Shown here one piece after another: positions 50,142 through 60,131 of a DNA stretch of 64,000 bases. The notes under the pieces were generated by a model. The model was not told where the DNA came from and made no database searches. It saw nothing but the letters and a program-made list of their open reading frames with translations. Position 1 is the first letter of the stretch; each line of letters opens with the position of its first letter. Made by a program: the position numbers and the translations under genes. This DNA is from Rhodospirillales bacterium (GTDB lineage Bacteria; Pseudomonadota; Alphaproteobacteria; Micavibrionales; Micavibrionaceae), in NCBI GenBank assembly GCA_020638295.1, contig JACKIU010000001.1, positions 620,001 through 684,000 on the forward strand, written 5' to 3'.

Positions 50142-53100
50142 TTAGTTCCCCGAACTCTGTTTCATATCGACATTCAGGCACAGGGCCTTGAGTTCCTTCG
50201 TCAGAACGTTGAAGGATTCCGGAATACCAATCTCGAAATTGTCTTCGCCGCGGACGATGGACTCGTAGACTTTCGAGCGGCCGGCCACGTCGTCGGACTT
50301 GACGGTGAGCATTTCCTGCAAGGTGTAGGCGGCGCCGTAAGCCTGCAGCGCCCAGACCTCCATCTCCCCGAAGCGCTGACCCCCGAACTGGGCTTTACCG
50401 CCCAGCGGTTGTTGCGTGACCAGAGAGTACGGCCCGATTGAACGGGCGTGGATCTTGTCATCCACCAGGTGGTGAAGTTTGAGCATATACATGTAGCCCA
50501 CGGTCACATCGCGGTGGAAGTATTCACCGGTTCGGCCATCGATCAGGCGGGCCTGCCCAGAGGTTTTCATCCCGGCTTTTTCCAGCAGCTCTGAAATGTC
50601 GGCGTCGTGCGCACCGTCAAAGACCGGCGTGGCCATCGGCACACCTTCGCGCAAATTGCCAGCCATTTCGACGAGTTCCTTGTCATCGAGCTTGGAGACT
50701 TTTTCTTTGAACTCGCGTTCGCCGTAGGCGTCCTTAAGTTTGGCTTCGAGGTTTTTCTTCTCATCAGCCTCAAGCTTTTTCTTTGATTGCAAGGTGTCGA
50801 TGATGTCGCCAATCTGGTGACCCATATTGGCAGCTGCCCAACCGAGGTGCGTTTCAAGGATCTGACCCACGTTCATCCGTGAAGGCACGCCGAGCGGGTT
50901 GAGCACGATGTCAACCGGACGGCCATCTTCGAGATAGGGCATGTCTTCCTGCGGAATGACTTTAGAGACCACACCTTTGTTTCCGTGACGGCCGGCCATT
51001 TTGTCACCGGGCTGCATCTTACGTTTCACGGCGACGAAGACTTTGACCATCTTCATCACGCCCGGAGGAAGTTCGTCACCGCGCTGGAGTTTTTCAACCT
51101 TGTTTTCAAAACGCTCTTTGAGGTTGTCGACCGCATCGTCAAACGTTTTAGACATGGCTTCGACTTCTTCCATGCGCTTTTCGTTTTCGATGGCAATCTG
51201 ACGCCACAGACCGCGTTTTTCGATACCGTCGATATCGGCGGCGGTGATCTTCGTGCCTTTTTTGAGTTTGGCATCTTTCGGAGCGGACACAACCGTATTG
51301 CCGATGAGGATGTCGCGCAGACGACCATAAAATCCATCTTCAAGGATACGGCGTTCATCGTCACGGTCTTTGGCAAGACGTTCGATTTCCTGAGCCTCGA
51401 TCGAGAGCGCCCGGGCATCTTTATCGACGCCGCGGCGGTTAAACACGCGCACGTCAACGATCGTACCGACAGCACCCGGCGGCAGGCGCAGGGAGGTGTC
51501 TTTCACGTCGGCGGCTTTTTCACCAAAGATCGCGCGAAGAAGTTTTTCTTCCGGCGTCATCGGGCTTTCGCCTTTTGGTGTGACTTTACCAACGAGAATA
51601 TCGCCCGGACCGACTTCGGCACCAATATGCACGATCCCGGCTTCATCAAGGTGACGCAGGGCTTCTTCACCAACGTTTGGAATGTCGCGAGTGATTTCTT
51701 CGGTGCCCAGCTTGGTGTCACGGGCCATGACTTCGAATTCCTCAAGGTGGATCGAGGTGTAGACGTCGTCACGCACAATACGCTCGGATACGAGGATGGA
51801 GTCCTCGTAGTTGTAACCGTTCCAAGGCATGAAGGCGACGAGGATGTTTTTCCCCAGCGCCAGTTCGCCCATGTCGGTGCTTGGTCCGTCGGCGATGATG
51901 TCGCCAGCTTTGACCTTATCACCCACTTTCACCAGCGGTTTCTGGTTGATGCAGGTGCTTTGGTTCGAGCGCTGGAATTTCGCCAGTTTGTAGATATCGA
52001 CAACCGGCTCGTCGGCGCGCAGCTCTTCGGTCGCCTGCACAACGATCCGGGTAGCATCGACCTTGGTCACCATGCCGGCGCGGCGGGCCGAAACGGCCGC
52101 GCCAGAGTCGCGGGCCACGGTGCCTTCCATCCCTGTGCCGACGATGGGGGCTGCGGATTTGAGCAGCGGCACGGCCTGACGCATCATGTTCGAACCCATG
52201 AGTGCGCGGTTCGCGTCGTCGTTTTCAAGGAACGGGATGAGTGAGGCGGCTACAGATACCATCTGTTTCGGCGATACGTCGATGAATTCGATCTGGTCGG
52301 GCGGTGTCATTTCGTTTTCACCGCCGCGGCGGCAGGATACGAGGTCGTTGACAAACTTGCCGGATTTATCGAGAACCGAGTTGGCCTGCGCAATGGTGTA
52401 TTTGGCTTCTTCCATTGCGGACATGTAGACCACTTCGTCGGTCACCTTGCTGCCCGTAACACGGCGATACGGGCTTTCGATGAAACCGTACTGGTTGACG
52501 CGAGCAAAGGTGGCCAGCGAGTTGATCAGACCGATGTTCGGGCCTTCCGGCGTTTCAATCGGGCAGATCCGGCCATAGTGGGTCGGGTGCACGTCGCGGA
52601 CCTCAAAGCCCGCACGTTCGCGGGTCAGACCACCGGGGCCAAGGGCTGAGAGACGACGCTTATGCGTGATTTCAGACAGCGGGTTGGTTTGATCCATAAA
52701 CTGTGAGAGCTGTGATGAACCGAAAAACTCACGCACGGCGGCCTGGGCCGGTTTGGAGTTAATCAGATCATGCGGCATGTAGGTGTCGATTTCAACAGAA
52801 CTCATGCGTTCGCGAATGGCGCGCTCCATACGCAGCAAACCGATACGAACCTGGTTTTCCATCAATTCGCCCACCGAGCGGACACGGCGGTTCCCGAGGT
52901 TATCGATATCATCCACTTCGCCCTGCCCGTCCTTGAGGCCGTGCAGGTATTTGAGGATGGCGAGAATGTCGTCTTTACACAGAACGCGGAACTGATCGTC
53001 GGCATCGAGATCGAGGCGCGCGTTCATTTTCACGCGACCAACCGCCGACAGGTCGTAACGCTCAGGATCAAAGAATAATGAGAGAAACAACGCATCGGCG

Positions 53101-54404
53101 GATTCAACCGTGGGCGGTTCGCCCGGACGCATGACGCGATAGATGTCGATGAGCGCTTCTTCGCGGGTGTCGCATTTATCCAAAATCATGGTGTTGCGAA
53201 CATAAGGACCGACATTGATGTGGTCTATGCTGAGGATCGGCAAGTCTTTAATGCCCGCCTCATCTATGGTTTTCAGGTCATCTTCTGTGATCTCGTGACC
53301 GGCTTCGTGCGTGACCTGACCGGTTTTCGCGTCAAACAGATCGGCGGCCAGATACTGACCGACCAGTTGTTCGGCGGATACCAGAATGTCTTTCAGACCG
53401 TCTTCAACCAGTTTTTTGGCTTTGCGCGGGGTGATTTTATCGCCTTCTTTCGCCACAGCCTTGCCGGTTTTCGAGTCGATCAGATCTGAAGCCAGTTTTA
53501 CACCACGCATGCTTTCAGGATTAAACGGCGTCTTCCAGCCTTTTTTCTCCCTGGTGTAGGTTAGCGTGTCGTAGAAAGTATTCAGAATTTCTTCGTTGGA
53601 CATACCCTGAATCATCAACGGATCAATGGCCTCGTCATTTTCCTCGCATTTCCGGCGATAGCGAGCCGTTTCTTCCGAATCCAGCGCGCGGAGCAAGGTC
53701 GTCACCGGCAGCTTGCGGCGACGGTCGATACGGACGTACATATGGTCCTTCGCATCAAATTCGAAATCGAGCCATGAACCGCGGTAAGGAATGACGCGCG
53801 CGGCAAAGAGATATTTACCAGAGGCATGAGTTTTCCCGCCGTCATGATCAAAGAACACGCCGGGCGAACGGTGCATCTGGGACACAATCACACGCTCGGT
53901 CCCGTTGACGACAAATGTGCCGTTCCGGGTCATCAGCGGCATGTCGACAAGGTAAACGTCTTGCTCCTTAATGTCGTGGATGGAGCGCAGACCGGTATCT
54001 TCATCGACATCAAAAACAGACAGGCGCAGCGTAACGCGCAGAGGCGCAGCATACGTCATACCGCGGGTCTGGCATTCTTCAACGTCGTATTTCGGGGCTT
54101 CAAGTTCGTATTTCACGAAGTCGACTTCGGCGCGGTCGGAGAAGTCTTTGATCGGAAAGACTGTGGCCAGAACTTCTTGCAGACCCTGCAATGTGCGGTC
54201 ATCAGCCGGGATCCCCTCTTGCAGGAAGAGTTCGTATGAGTGGCGCTGCACCTCAATCAGGTTCGGCATTTCGGCAACTTCATTGATGCGACCGTAGCTG
54301 CGGCGGATGCGCTTGCGGCCTGTGAAGCTTTCAATATTATTTGCCGGAGGAATTTTTGCCGGTGATTTCTTGTTTGTTTTGCTGGTGGCTTTTGCTGCGC
54401 TCAT
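50142..54404 (-). CDS. rpoB: RNA polymerase beta subunit
   Basis: 1420 residues. The rifampicin pocket SSQLSQFMDQTNPLSEITHK and RRLSALGPGGLTRERAGFEV is wild-type in appearance. The C-terminal block GGKAQFGGQRFGEMEVWALQAYGAAYTLQEML that packs on beta' is intact, and an insert around residues 300-370 is typical of alphaproteobacteria. Its N-terminus carries a short basic Lys/Ala stretch. A 327-base gap separates it from rplL. Confidence 0.98.
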   Translation of the reverse strand: MSAAKATSKTNKKSPAKIPPANNIESFTGRKRIRRSYGRINEVAEMPNLIEVQRHSYELFLQEGIPADDRTLQGLQEVLATVFPIKDFSDRAEVDFVKYELEAPKYDVEECQTRGMTYAAPLRVTLRLSVFDVDEDTGLRSIHDIKEQDVYLVDMPLMTRNGTFVVNGTERVIVSQMHRSPGVFFDHDGGKTHASGKYLFAARVIPYRGSWLDFEFDAKDHMYVRIDRRRKLPVTTLLRALDSEETARYRRKCEENDEAIDPLMIQGMSNEEILNTFYDTLTYTREKKGWKTPFNPESMRGVKLASDLIDSKTGKAVAKEGDKITPRKAKKLVEDGLKDILVSAEQLVGQYLAADLFDAKTGQVTHEAGHEITEDDLKTIDEAGIKDLPILSIDHINVGPYVRNTMILDKCDTREEALIDIYRVMRPGEPPTVESADALFLSLFFDPERYDLSAVGRVKMNARLDLDADDQFRVLCKDDILAILKYLHGLKDGQGEVDDIDNLGNRRVRSVGELMENQVRIGLLRMERAIRERMSSVEIDTYMPHDLINSKPAQAAVREFFGSSQLSQFMDQTNPLSEITHKRRLSALGPGGLTRERAGFEVRDVHPTHYGRICPIETPEGPNIGLINSLATFARVNQYGFIESPYRRVTGSKVTDEVVYMSAMEEAKYTIAQANSVLDKSGKFVNDLVSCRRGGENEMTPPDQIEFIDVSPKQMVSVAASLIPFLENDDANRALMGSNMMRQAVPLLKSAAPIVGTGMEGTVARDSGAAVSARRAGMVTKVDATRIVVQATEELRADEPVVDIYKLAKFQRSNQSTCINQKPLVKVGDKVKAGDIIADGPSTDMGELALGKNILVAFMPWNGYNYEDSILVSERIVRDDVYTSIHLEEFEVMARDTKLGTEEITRDIPNVGEEALRHLDEAGIVHIGAEVGPGDILVGKVTPKGESPMTPEEKLLRAIFGEKAADVKDTSLRLPPGAVGTIVDVRVFNRRGVDKDARALSIEAQEIERLAKDRDDERRILEDGFYGRLRDILIGNTVVSAPKDAKLKKGTKITAADIDGIEKRGLWRQIAIENEKRMEEVEAMSKTFDDAVDNLKERFENKVEKLQRGDELPPGVMKMVKVFVAVKRKMQPGDKMAGRHGNKGVVSKVIPQEDMPYLEDGRPVDIVLNPLGVPSRMNVGQILETHLGWAAANMGHQIGDIIDTLQSKKKLEADEKKNLEAKLKDAYGEREFKEKVSKLDDKELVEMAGNLREGVPMATPVFDGAHDADISELLEKAGMKTSGQARLIDGRTGEYFHRDVTVGYMYMLKLHHLVDDKIHARSIGPYSLVTQQPLGGKAQFGGQRFGEMEVWALQAYGAAYTLQEMLTVKSDDVAGRSKVYESIVRGEDNFEIGIPESFNVLTKELKALCLNVDMKQSSGN

Positions 54405-54731
54405 GATCGATCCCGTTTCTTCAATCTTTTTAAAAATCTAAAACTGCCCTGTTTTTTCACATTGTTTTTTCGCATCCTCAGACAGCGAATGTAAAAATCC
54501 AAAGCACAAAACCCACCATCATCCTTTCCTGTTTTTGAAAAGGCTGAAAGTGGTCAAAACTCGCCGCTACGTTTGCGTTGAGGCGGAATTCCCAAAATAT
54601 TCAAACTGGGTTTTCAATGTCATTCCCGAAAGTTTGATGGATATATGGCGTAAGACTCCACATGAGTCAACACCAAAATACGACGGGGACACAATGAATC
54701 ATTGTGCCCCCATTACGATATTTTTATACGC
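54405..54731 (-). promoter_or_regulatory. rplL-rpoB intergenic region with attenuator-like hairpin
   Basis: On the minus strand, GGGGGCACAAT/ATTGTGTCCCC (54711-54685) forms a hairpin 21 bases after rplL, as expected for the attenuator between rplL and rpoB in many bacteria. Downstream, TTGACT with ATATAT 18 bases later (near 54668-54640) is a weak candidate promoter for rpoB. No coding frame seen on the operon strand. Confidence 0.5.
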
Positions 54732-55106
54732 TTATTTAAGAGCGACGCTCGCGCCGGCTTCTTCAAGCTTTTTCTTGATTTCTTCGGCTTCAGCTTTTGC
54801 AGCGCCTTCTTTGATGTTCCCACCAGCTTCAACGAGGTCTTTGGCTTCTTTCAGACCGAGACCTGTGATCGCGCGCACTTCTTTAATGACAGCGATTTTA
54901 TTACCGCCGGCGCTTTCAAGAACGACATCGAAGCTGTCTTTTTCTTCGGCAGCGCCTGCGTCATTCGCAGCCGGAGCAGCCGCAACAGCCACGGCACCTG
55001 CCGCCGCTTCGATCCCGTATTCTTCTTTCAGAATGGTTGTCAGTTCTGAGGCTTCCATCAGAGTCAGGCCAACAATTTCTTCTGCCAGTTTTGCTACATT
55101 TGCCAT
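54732..55106 (-). CDS. rplL: 50S ribosomal protein L7/L12 (bL12)
   Basis: 124 residues. Stalk protein that recruits translational GTPases. The N-terminal dimerisation part (LAEEIVGLTLMEASELTTIL), the Ala-rich hinge and the C-terminal domain KIAVIKEVRAITGLGLKEAKDLVE are canonical. 49 bases after rplJ. Confidence 0.98.
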   Translation of the reverse strand: MANVAKLAEEIVGLTLMEASELTTILKEEYGIEAAAGAVAVAAAPAANDAGAAEEKDSFDVVLESAGGNKIAVIKEVRAITGLGLKEAKDLVEAGGNIKEGAAKAEAEEIKKKLEEAGASVALK

Positions 55107-55155
55107 TTTTAGTTTCCTTTCAGTTTTTCAAAAATGTTTTTAATGTTGGTTGTGG

Positions 55156-55674
55156 TTATTCCGCCTTATCGGCAACCGCTTTGATCGCCCCGGCTACTTT
55201 TCCGCCCGGCGCATTGATTGCGCCCGCCAGTTTGCGCGCAGGGGCCATAATCATTGCCGCAATCGTCGCGCGCAGCTCATCAAGACCCGGCATTTTCGCC
55301 AGAGCCTCAATCCCTTTTGCATCCAGAACCTGCTCACCCAGAGCACCTCCGAGGATGATCAATTTGTCATTATCCTTGGCGAATTTATGGGCGGCTTTCG
55401 CAGCAGCAACCGGGTCTGTCGAGGTTGCGATCCCGGTCGGGCCGGCGAACATGTCGCTGATCGCTTCAAATTTTGTGCCTTTGATGGCCAGTTTGGCCAG
55501 CGTGTTCTTGGTCACTTTGAAGGAGGCGCCCTCTGTACGCAGGCCTGCGCGCAGATCAGACATTTCCTTAACAGTGAGGCCGGAATAGTGAGTCACAACA
55601 ACGATTTCGTCGTTGGAAAAACGTTCGTTCAACGCCTGAATCTCGGCTTCCTTTTGTGCGCGGCTCATGCCCAT
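55156..55674 (-). CDS. rplJ: 50S ribosomal protein L10 (uL10)
   Basis: 172 residues. Anchors L12 dimers to the stalk base and, with L12, commonly represses its own mRNA leader. VVVTHYSGLTVKEMSDLRAGLR and KVTKNTLAKLAIKGT are typical. ATG 55674 (MGMSRAQKE) has AAGGAAAA upstream. It heads the minus-strand super-cluster. Confidence 0.97.
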   Translation of the reverse strand: MGMSRAQKEAEIQALNERFSNDEIVVVTHYSGLTVKEMSDLRAGLRTEGASFKVTKNTLAKLAIKGTKFEAISDMFAGPTGIATSTDPVAAAKAAHKFAKDNDKLIILGGALGEQVLDAKGIEALAKMPGLDELRATIAAMIMAPARKLAGAINAPGGKVAGAIKAVADKAE

Positions 55675-55696
55675 TTTTCATTTTCCTTTTCTGTTT

Positions 55697-55766
55697 GTCA
55701 TCCCGAATACAAAGCGGAGGGATCTCAGTTCACCTCTTGAGATTTCTCGCTATCGCTCGAAATGAC
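55697..55766. repeat. Dispersed GTCATCCC-type repeat in the rplJ leader
   Basis: GTCATCCCGAATACAAAGCGGAGGGATC and GAGATTTCTCGC...CTCGAAATGAC form a compound hairpin between the attenuator and rplJ. Confidence 0.7.
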
Positions 55767-55780
55767 ACGAGGGCATATTC

Positions 55781-55815
55781 AATAAAAAAGAGATGAACCC
55801 TTAAGGCTCATCTCT
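55781..55815 (-). terminator. Attenuator-type terminator in the rplJ leader
   Basis: Minus-strand stem GAGATGAGCC...GGTTCATCTC followed by TTTTTTATT. It lies about 110 bases before rplJ and downstream of a structured leader, the layout of L10-L12 autogenous control, although the L10 site itself was not resolved. Confidence 0.75.
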
Positions 55816-55938
55816 ATCCGAGAAAGAAAAAGCAGCTCCCCTACTGACGGTTAGGCTGGTTATCTTTTTCTATCTATGCAGGGCTTTTATACATCTTGGG
55901 GCCTGCAGTCTCGGACAGATATGTTGTATCGGGGCCGA

Positions 55939-55967
55939 CAATTAAAGCTTTATCGCCGGGGCGTCAA
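55939..55967 (-). promoter_or_regulatory. Probable promoter of rplJ-rplL-rpoB
   Basis: Minus strand TTGACG (55967-55962), 17-base spacer, TAATTG (55944-55939), giving a leader of about 260 bases. The -35 equals those of the str and alpha operons. Confidence 0.65.
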
Positions 55968-55993
55968 GGTATTTTTTGCCTTTTTAAAAACGC

Positions 55994-56022
55994 TTGACAT
56001 TTTAGGAATAATGTCCTATACA
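55994..56022 (+). promoter_or_regulatory. Sigma-70 promoter for the small ORF upstream of tuf copy 2
   Basis: TTGACA 55994-55999, 17-base spacer, TATACA 56017-56022. It points away from rplJ; the two promoters are back to back within about 30 bases. Confidence 0.75.
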
Positions 56023-56146
56023 TAAGGTGTACAACGTCGTGCGGGCGCTTCCGTGCAATATCTGTCCCATAATGCCTCCTTGGTTGGAATCTCCTTATAC
56101 ATGATTCGTCCACAACGCGGGACTAAACAGTTAGGGAGTTCTTTAT

Positions 56147-56362
56147 ATGTCACAATCAGAAATATCAGCTACGAAAATGCGTGATTTCTCTCCATTTTCA
56201 AGTAAAAACGCTTGGGCGGATGTCAATCAAGGCATTAGGGAATATAACGAGTTGTGAAATACTGTTGCGCCGTCACCGCAGCGGTTACGAAGCGCCCATA
56301 TTTCAAGAGGAGGCAAGGTTTACACACTTCCAGTTGTAGACGTTACCATTAAATTACCATAA
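56147..56362 (+). pseudogene. Small ORF with in-frame TGA, upstream of tuf copy 2
   Basis: ATG 56147 with TTAGGGAG upstream opens a 36-residue frame (MSQSEISATKMRDFSPFSSK, ending IREYNEL) closed by TGA 56255. The same frame remains open for 34 further codons (NTVAPSPQRLRSAHISRGGK, VYTLPVVDVTIKLP) to TAA 56360. It has its own promoter and an intrinsic terminator, so the unit looks like a complete gene hit by a nonsense change, or a short peptide gene. No family recognised. Confidence 0.45.
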
Positions 56363-56388
56363 TGCGTTATACAAAATAGGCTAAACCC

Positions 56389-56422
56389 AAAAAACCCGTT
56401 GACTTTGGCCCAAGGGTTTTTT
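56389..56422 (+). terminator. Intrinsic terminator before tuf copy 2
   Basis: AAAAAACCC...GGGTTTTTT hairpin with T run, 27 bases after the small ORF. The following 106 bases to tuf contain no promoter that I can call with confidence; TATATT at 56491 lacks a good -35. Confidence 0.8.
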
Positions 56423-56528
56423 AGCGTCTTGCATTGGAATTCGTGGCGGCTTTGTTTATTTTTCAAAGCCGATGGCTAAAAACGCGAAGCTATATTAACC
56501 AAAACGCAACTAAAGGACGAAAAAGGAT

Positions 56529-57707
<1,179 letters not shown>

Positions 57708-57728
57708 GCTTCTCTTAGTATAGATTTT

Positions 57729-57758
57729 AAAAGGCCGGGTGTGATTCCCGGCCTTTTT
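57729..57758 (+). terminator. Intrinsic terminator of tuf copy 2
   Basis: AAAAGGCCGGG...CCCGGCCTTTTTT stem and T run, 22 bases after the stop. Confidence 0.9.
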
Positions 57759-57789
57759 TATTGGCCGTTTTCTTCCATGCCGTGATAAA

Positions 57790-58524
57790 ATGATTTCTAT
57801 GAGGCGGTTCTTTCAACTTATTTTGACTTTGTTTACAGTCGGTTGCGTATTTGTCGGCGGGCTTTCATATGCGCAAACCGGAGAGGCTAAACCGACCGAT
57901 TATCGCCAGAGTTTTCTGGCCAATCCCTATTACGACAATATGGCCCGGCAGGCGATAGAGCAGAAACCGCCGCGCTTCGATTTCATGCAATTTCGCGCCT
58001 ATTATTCACAAACCCGTCAATACGACCCGATCGGCGCACAAACCCTTGGCCAGCTTAATGATCTGGCTTATATCGTGAAAAACGATTCCGACCCCGAGCG
58101 CGTAAAAACCGCGTTATTTGGGTATAAACGTCTGGTGCAAGATCATCTGGCGCATATTGATGTGGTTTTACACGCGCTCTCGCTTTCGCGTACAGATAAG
58201 CGGTTTGGCGATCGTAAGTTTTATGAGTGGGTGCGTGACGGCATTATGAGAACAGTCGTCATATCCGGCGATGGTTATACGCTGGCCGGGGCGTATGACG
58301 TTATCACCCTGTCTGAAGAAACCATGCTGTTTAACCGGATGGGTTTTAATGCAAAACATAGTGAAGCCGTCAAGGAAGGCATCATTTATTACACTATGCA
58401 TGATGTTATTGATGCCCGTACAGGTGCAGAACGCGCTGTGTTTGTGAACACCTCCATCCCTATGAAATATATGGAAGCCCTACAGGAAGAGCAAAGAGGC
58501 GCCTTTATACGCGGCCGGCAATAG
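57790..58524 (+). CDS. Hypothetical exported protein
   Basis: 244 residues. Signal peptide MRRFFQLILTLFTVGCVFVG, with cleavage likely after SYA in GGLSYAQTG. The mature part reads DFMQFRAYYSQTRQYDPIGA, helical middle (RVKTALFGYKRLVQDHLAHI) and GYTLAGAYDVITLSEE. The FxxFRxxYxQTxxYDP pattern is reminiscent of DUF4919-type proteins, stated with low confidence. ATG 57799 is an alternative start. Its 3' end lies 10 bases from the convergent sigma-54 activator. Confidence 0.65.
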   Translation: MISMRRFFQLILTLFTVGCVFVGGLSYAQTGEAKPTDYRQSFLANPYYDNMARQAIEQKPPRFDFMQFRAYYSQTRQYDPIGAQTLGQLNDLAYIVKNDSDPERVKTALFGYKRLVQDHLAHIDVVLHALSLSRTDKRFGDRKFYEWVRDGIMRTVVISGDGYTLAGAYDVITLSEETMLFNRMGFNAKHSEAVKEGIIYYTMHDVIDARTGAERAVFVNTSIPMKYMEALQEEQRGAFIRGRQ

Positions 58525-58534
58525 ATCAGACGCG

Positions 58535-59914
58535 CTATTTCATCTTTTTATAAAATGTCGACTTGGCCATTCCCAAAGCTTTTGAAGCCTGCGTGATGTT
58601 GTGGTCAAAATGGCCCAGGGCCATGTTCATGGCTTCGCGTTCAATTTCTTCAACGGTCTTAAATTCTCCGTCATCAGAAATAATATTGATGCCCTGTGAT
58701 CGGCCAAGGGTGGTTTGTTCCGGTGCATTTTCCGATGCGTCTGCCAAGACGTTTAAATCGCCGATTTCCAAAGCGCTTTGCTCACTCATGACCATGGCGC
58801 GATTTATTACATTTTCGAGCTGGCGCACATTTCCCGGCCAATCACAGGACATCAGACTTTCCAGCGCGCCATTCGAAATTCCTTTTGGAATGGAGCCTTC
58901 ATTGGCGCAAAAGCGCTCGATAAAATGGTTGACCAGCACCGGGATATCCCCTTTTCGCAAGCGCAACGGCGGCAACTCAATTTGCAAAACATTGAGGCGG
59001 AAAAACAGATCTTCACGAAAGTTCCTGTTTTCCACCTCCCGCTGCAAGTCGCGGTTGGTGGCGGAAATAATGCGCACATTAACCGGGACGGGCTTTCCCG
59101 CACCCACCGGTTCAACTTCTTTTTGCTGCAGGACTCGGAGCAATTTGACCTGGGTGTCGAGCGGTAATTCGCCAACTTCGTCGAGAAAAATCGTGCCGCC
59201 TTCGGCCTCCCTGAATTTGCCGATCTTTTTCTCCGTCGCGCCGGTAAAGGCGCCTTTTTCATGGCCGAACAGGGTACTCTCAACAAGCTGTGAAGGGATC
59301 GCGCCGCAGTTGACAGCGATAAAGGGCTTGCCGATGCGCACGCTTTCGCCGTGAATGGCTTTGGCAAAAACCTCTTTGCCGGTTCCGGTTTCTCCAGTGA
59401 TCAGAACCGGAATATCGGATGCGGCGGCTTTTCGCGCAATGTCGACGACGGGAAGCAAGCCATTGTCATGACCAACCAAGTTATTGAATGTGAATGTGCC
59501 GTCCTTTTCGTTTTTCAGGCGGCTGACTTCTCTGGTCAGTGTGCTGATTTTCAGCGCATTTTTGACTGTGACCGCCATGCGATCGCCTTCATAGGGTTTG
59601 GTCAGGAAATCCGTTGCACCAAGTTTCATCGCCGCCACCGCGTCGTCGATGTCTTTACTGCCGGTCAGCATAATGACCGGTATGGCGGGATATTTTTGTT
59701 TTAATATTTGCAAGGTTTCGATGCCGCCCATAACCGGCATATTCAGATCCATAATGATCAGTTTGATGTTTGTATGTTCGTCTTCCAGAATTTTCAAGGC
59801 ATCACGTCCGTTTTCCGCTTCCCGGGCTGAAAAATCGAGCTTTCTGCGCAAAAGCGTGGCCAGCATCTGGCGCTGCATCGGGTCGTCTTCAACAATGAGA
59901 ACAGGTCTGGTCAC
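58535..59914 (-). CDS. NtrC-family sigma-54-dependent response regulator
   Basis: 459 residues. Receiver domain (LIVEDDPMQRQ, phosphoacceptor D in IIMDLNMPVMGG, K in FLTKPY), AAA+ domain with Walker A GETGTGKE, the sigma-54 contact loop GAFTGA, Walker B GGTIFLDEVGELP and R-finger region, then a Fis-type HTH at the end (NITQASKALGMAKSTFYKKM). It opens promoters of sigma-54 polymerase when phosphorylated. GTG start. It is divergent from the receiver/H-NOX operon, across a region with a -24/-12 promoter and a palindromic site, so that operon is its likely target. Confidence 0.95.
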   Translation of the reverse strand: MTRPVLIVEDDPMQRQMLATLLRRKLDFSAREAENGRDALKILEDEHTNIKLIIMDLNMPVMGGIETLQILKQKYPAIPVIMLTGSKDIDDAVAAMKLGATDFLTKPYEGDRMAVTVKNALKISTLTREVSRLKNEKDGTFTFNNLVGHDNGLLPVVDIARKAAASDIPVLITGETGTGKEVFAKAIHGESVRIGKPFIAVNCGAIPSQLVESTLFGHEKGAFTGATEKKIGKFREAEGGTIFLDEVGELPLDTQVKLLRVLQQKEVEPVGAGKPVPVNVRIISATNRDLQREVENRNFREDLFFRLNVLQIELPPLRLRKGDIPVLVNHFIERFCANEGSIPKGISNGALESLMSCDWPGNVRQLENVINRAMVMSEQSALEIGDLNVLADASENAPEQTTLGRSQGINIISDDGEFKTVEEIEREAMNMALGHFDHNITQASKALGMAKSTFYKKMK

Positions 59915-59946
59915 GGTTTAAGCGTAGCACATGTTGGTTAACAAAG

Positions 59947-59963
59947 CGTTTGATTTTGAGAAA
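59947..59963. promoter_or_regulatory. Upstream partial activator site (17-bp repeat, copy 1)
   Basis: CGTTTGATTTTGAGAAA, exactly repeated at 59990-60006. The left half of the palindrome is not conserved here. The two copies are 43 bases apart, about four helical turns. Confidence 0.6.
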
Positions 59964-59975
59964 AATACGATTGTG

Positions 59976-60005
59976 TTCTCGTTTTCAAACGTTTGATTTT
60001 GAGAA
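59976..60005. promoter_or_regulatory. Palindromic upstream activator site
   Basis: Dyad TTCTC-N4-TCAAACGTTTGA-N4-GAGAA, perfect in its specified bases. It lies about 50 bases upstream of the -24 element, a usual enhancer position for NtrC-type activators. Predicted to bind the divergently encoded regulator. Confidence 0.7.
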
Positions 60006-60055
60006 AGTATATTTCTACCTTCAGATAACATATTGATTTTAAACAATTCATATTT

Positions 60056-60071
60056 TGGCACGGTCGTTGCT
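60056..60071 (+). promoter_or_regulatory. Sigma-54 (-24/-12) promoter
   Basis: TTGGCACGGTCGTTGCT matches the RpoN consensus TGGCACG-N4-TTGCW at every specified base, with GG and GC separated by 10 bases. It lies about 60 bases before the ATG of the first operon gene. Confidence 0.9.
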
Positions 60072-60131
60072 ATACATAATACAAGAGGGTTTGCATACAA
60101 GGTTGCAAAAAGCTGTCGGGAGGGAGAAACA

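Noticed and set aside
54535..55143. 202-codon plus-strand frame over rplL
   Set aside because: Mostly Ser/Ala/Phe-rich antisense translation of rplL; no initiation signal.
56147..56362. Selenocysteine or reassigned TGA as explanation of in-frame stops
   Set aside because: TGA ends gcvPA, gcvPB, H-NOX and other normal genes, a TAG shows the same pattern, and no recoding hairpin was recognised; decay is simpler.
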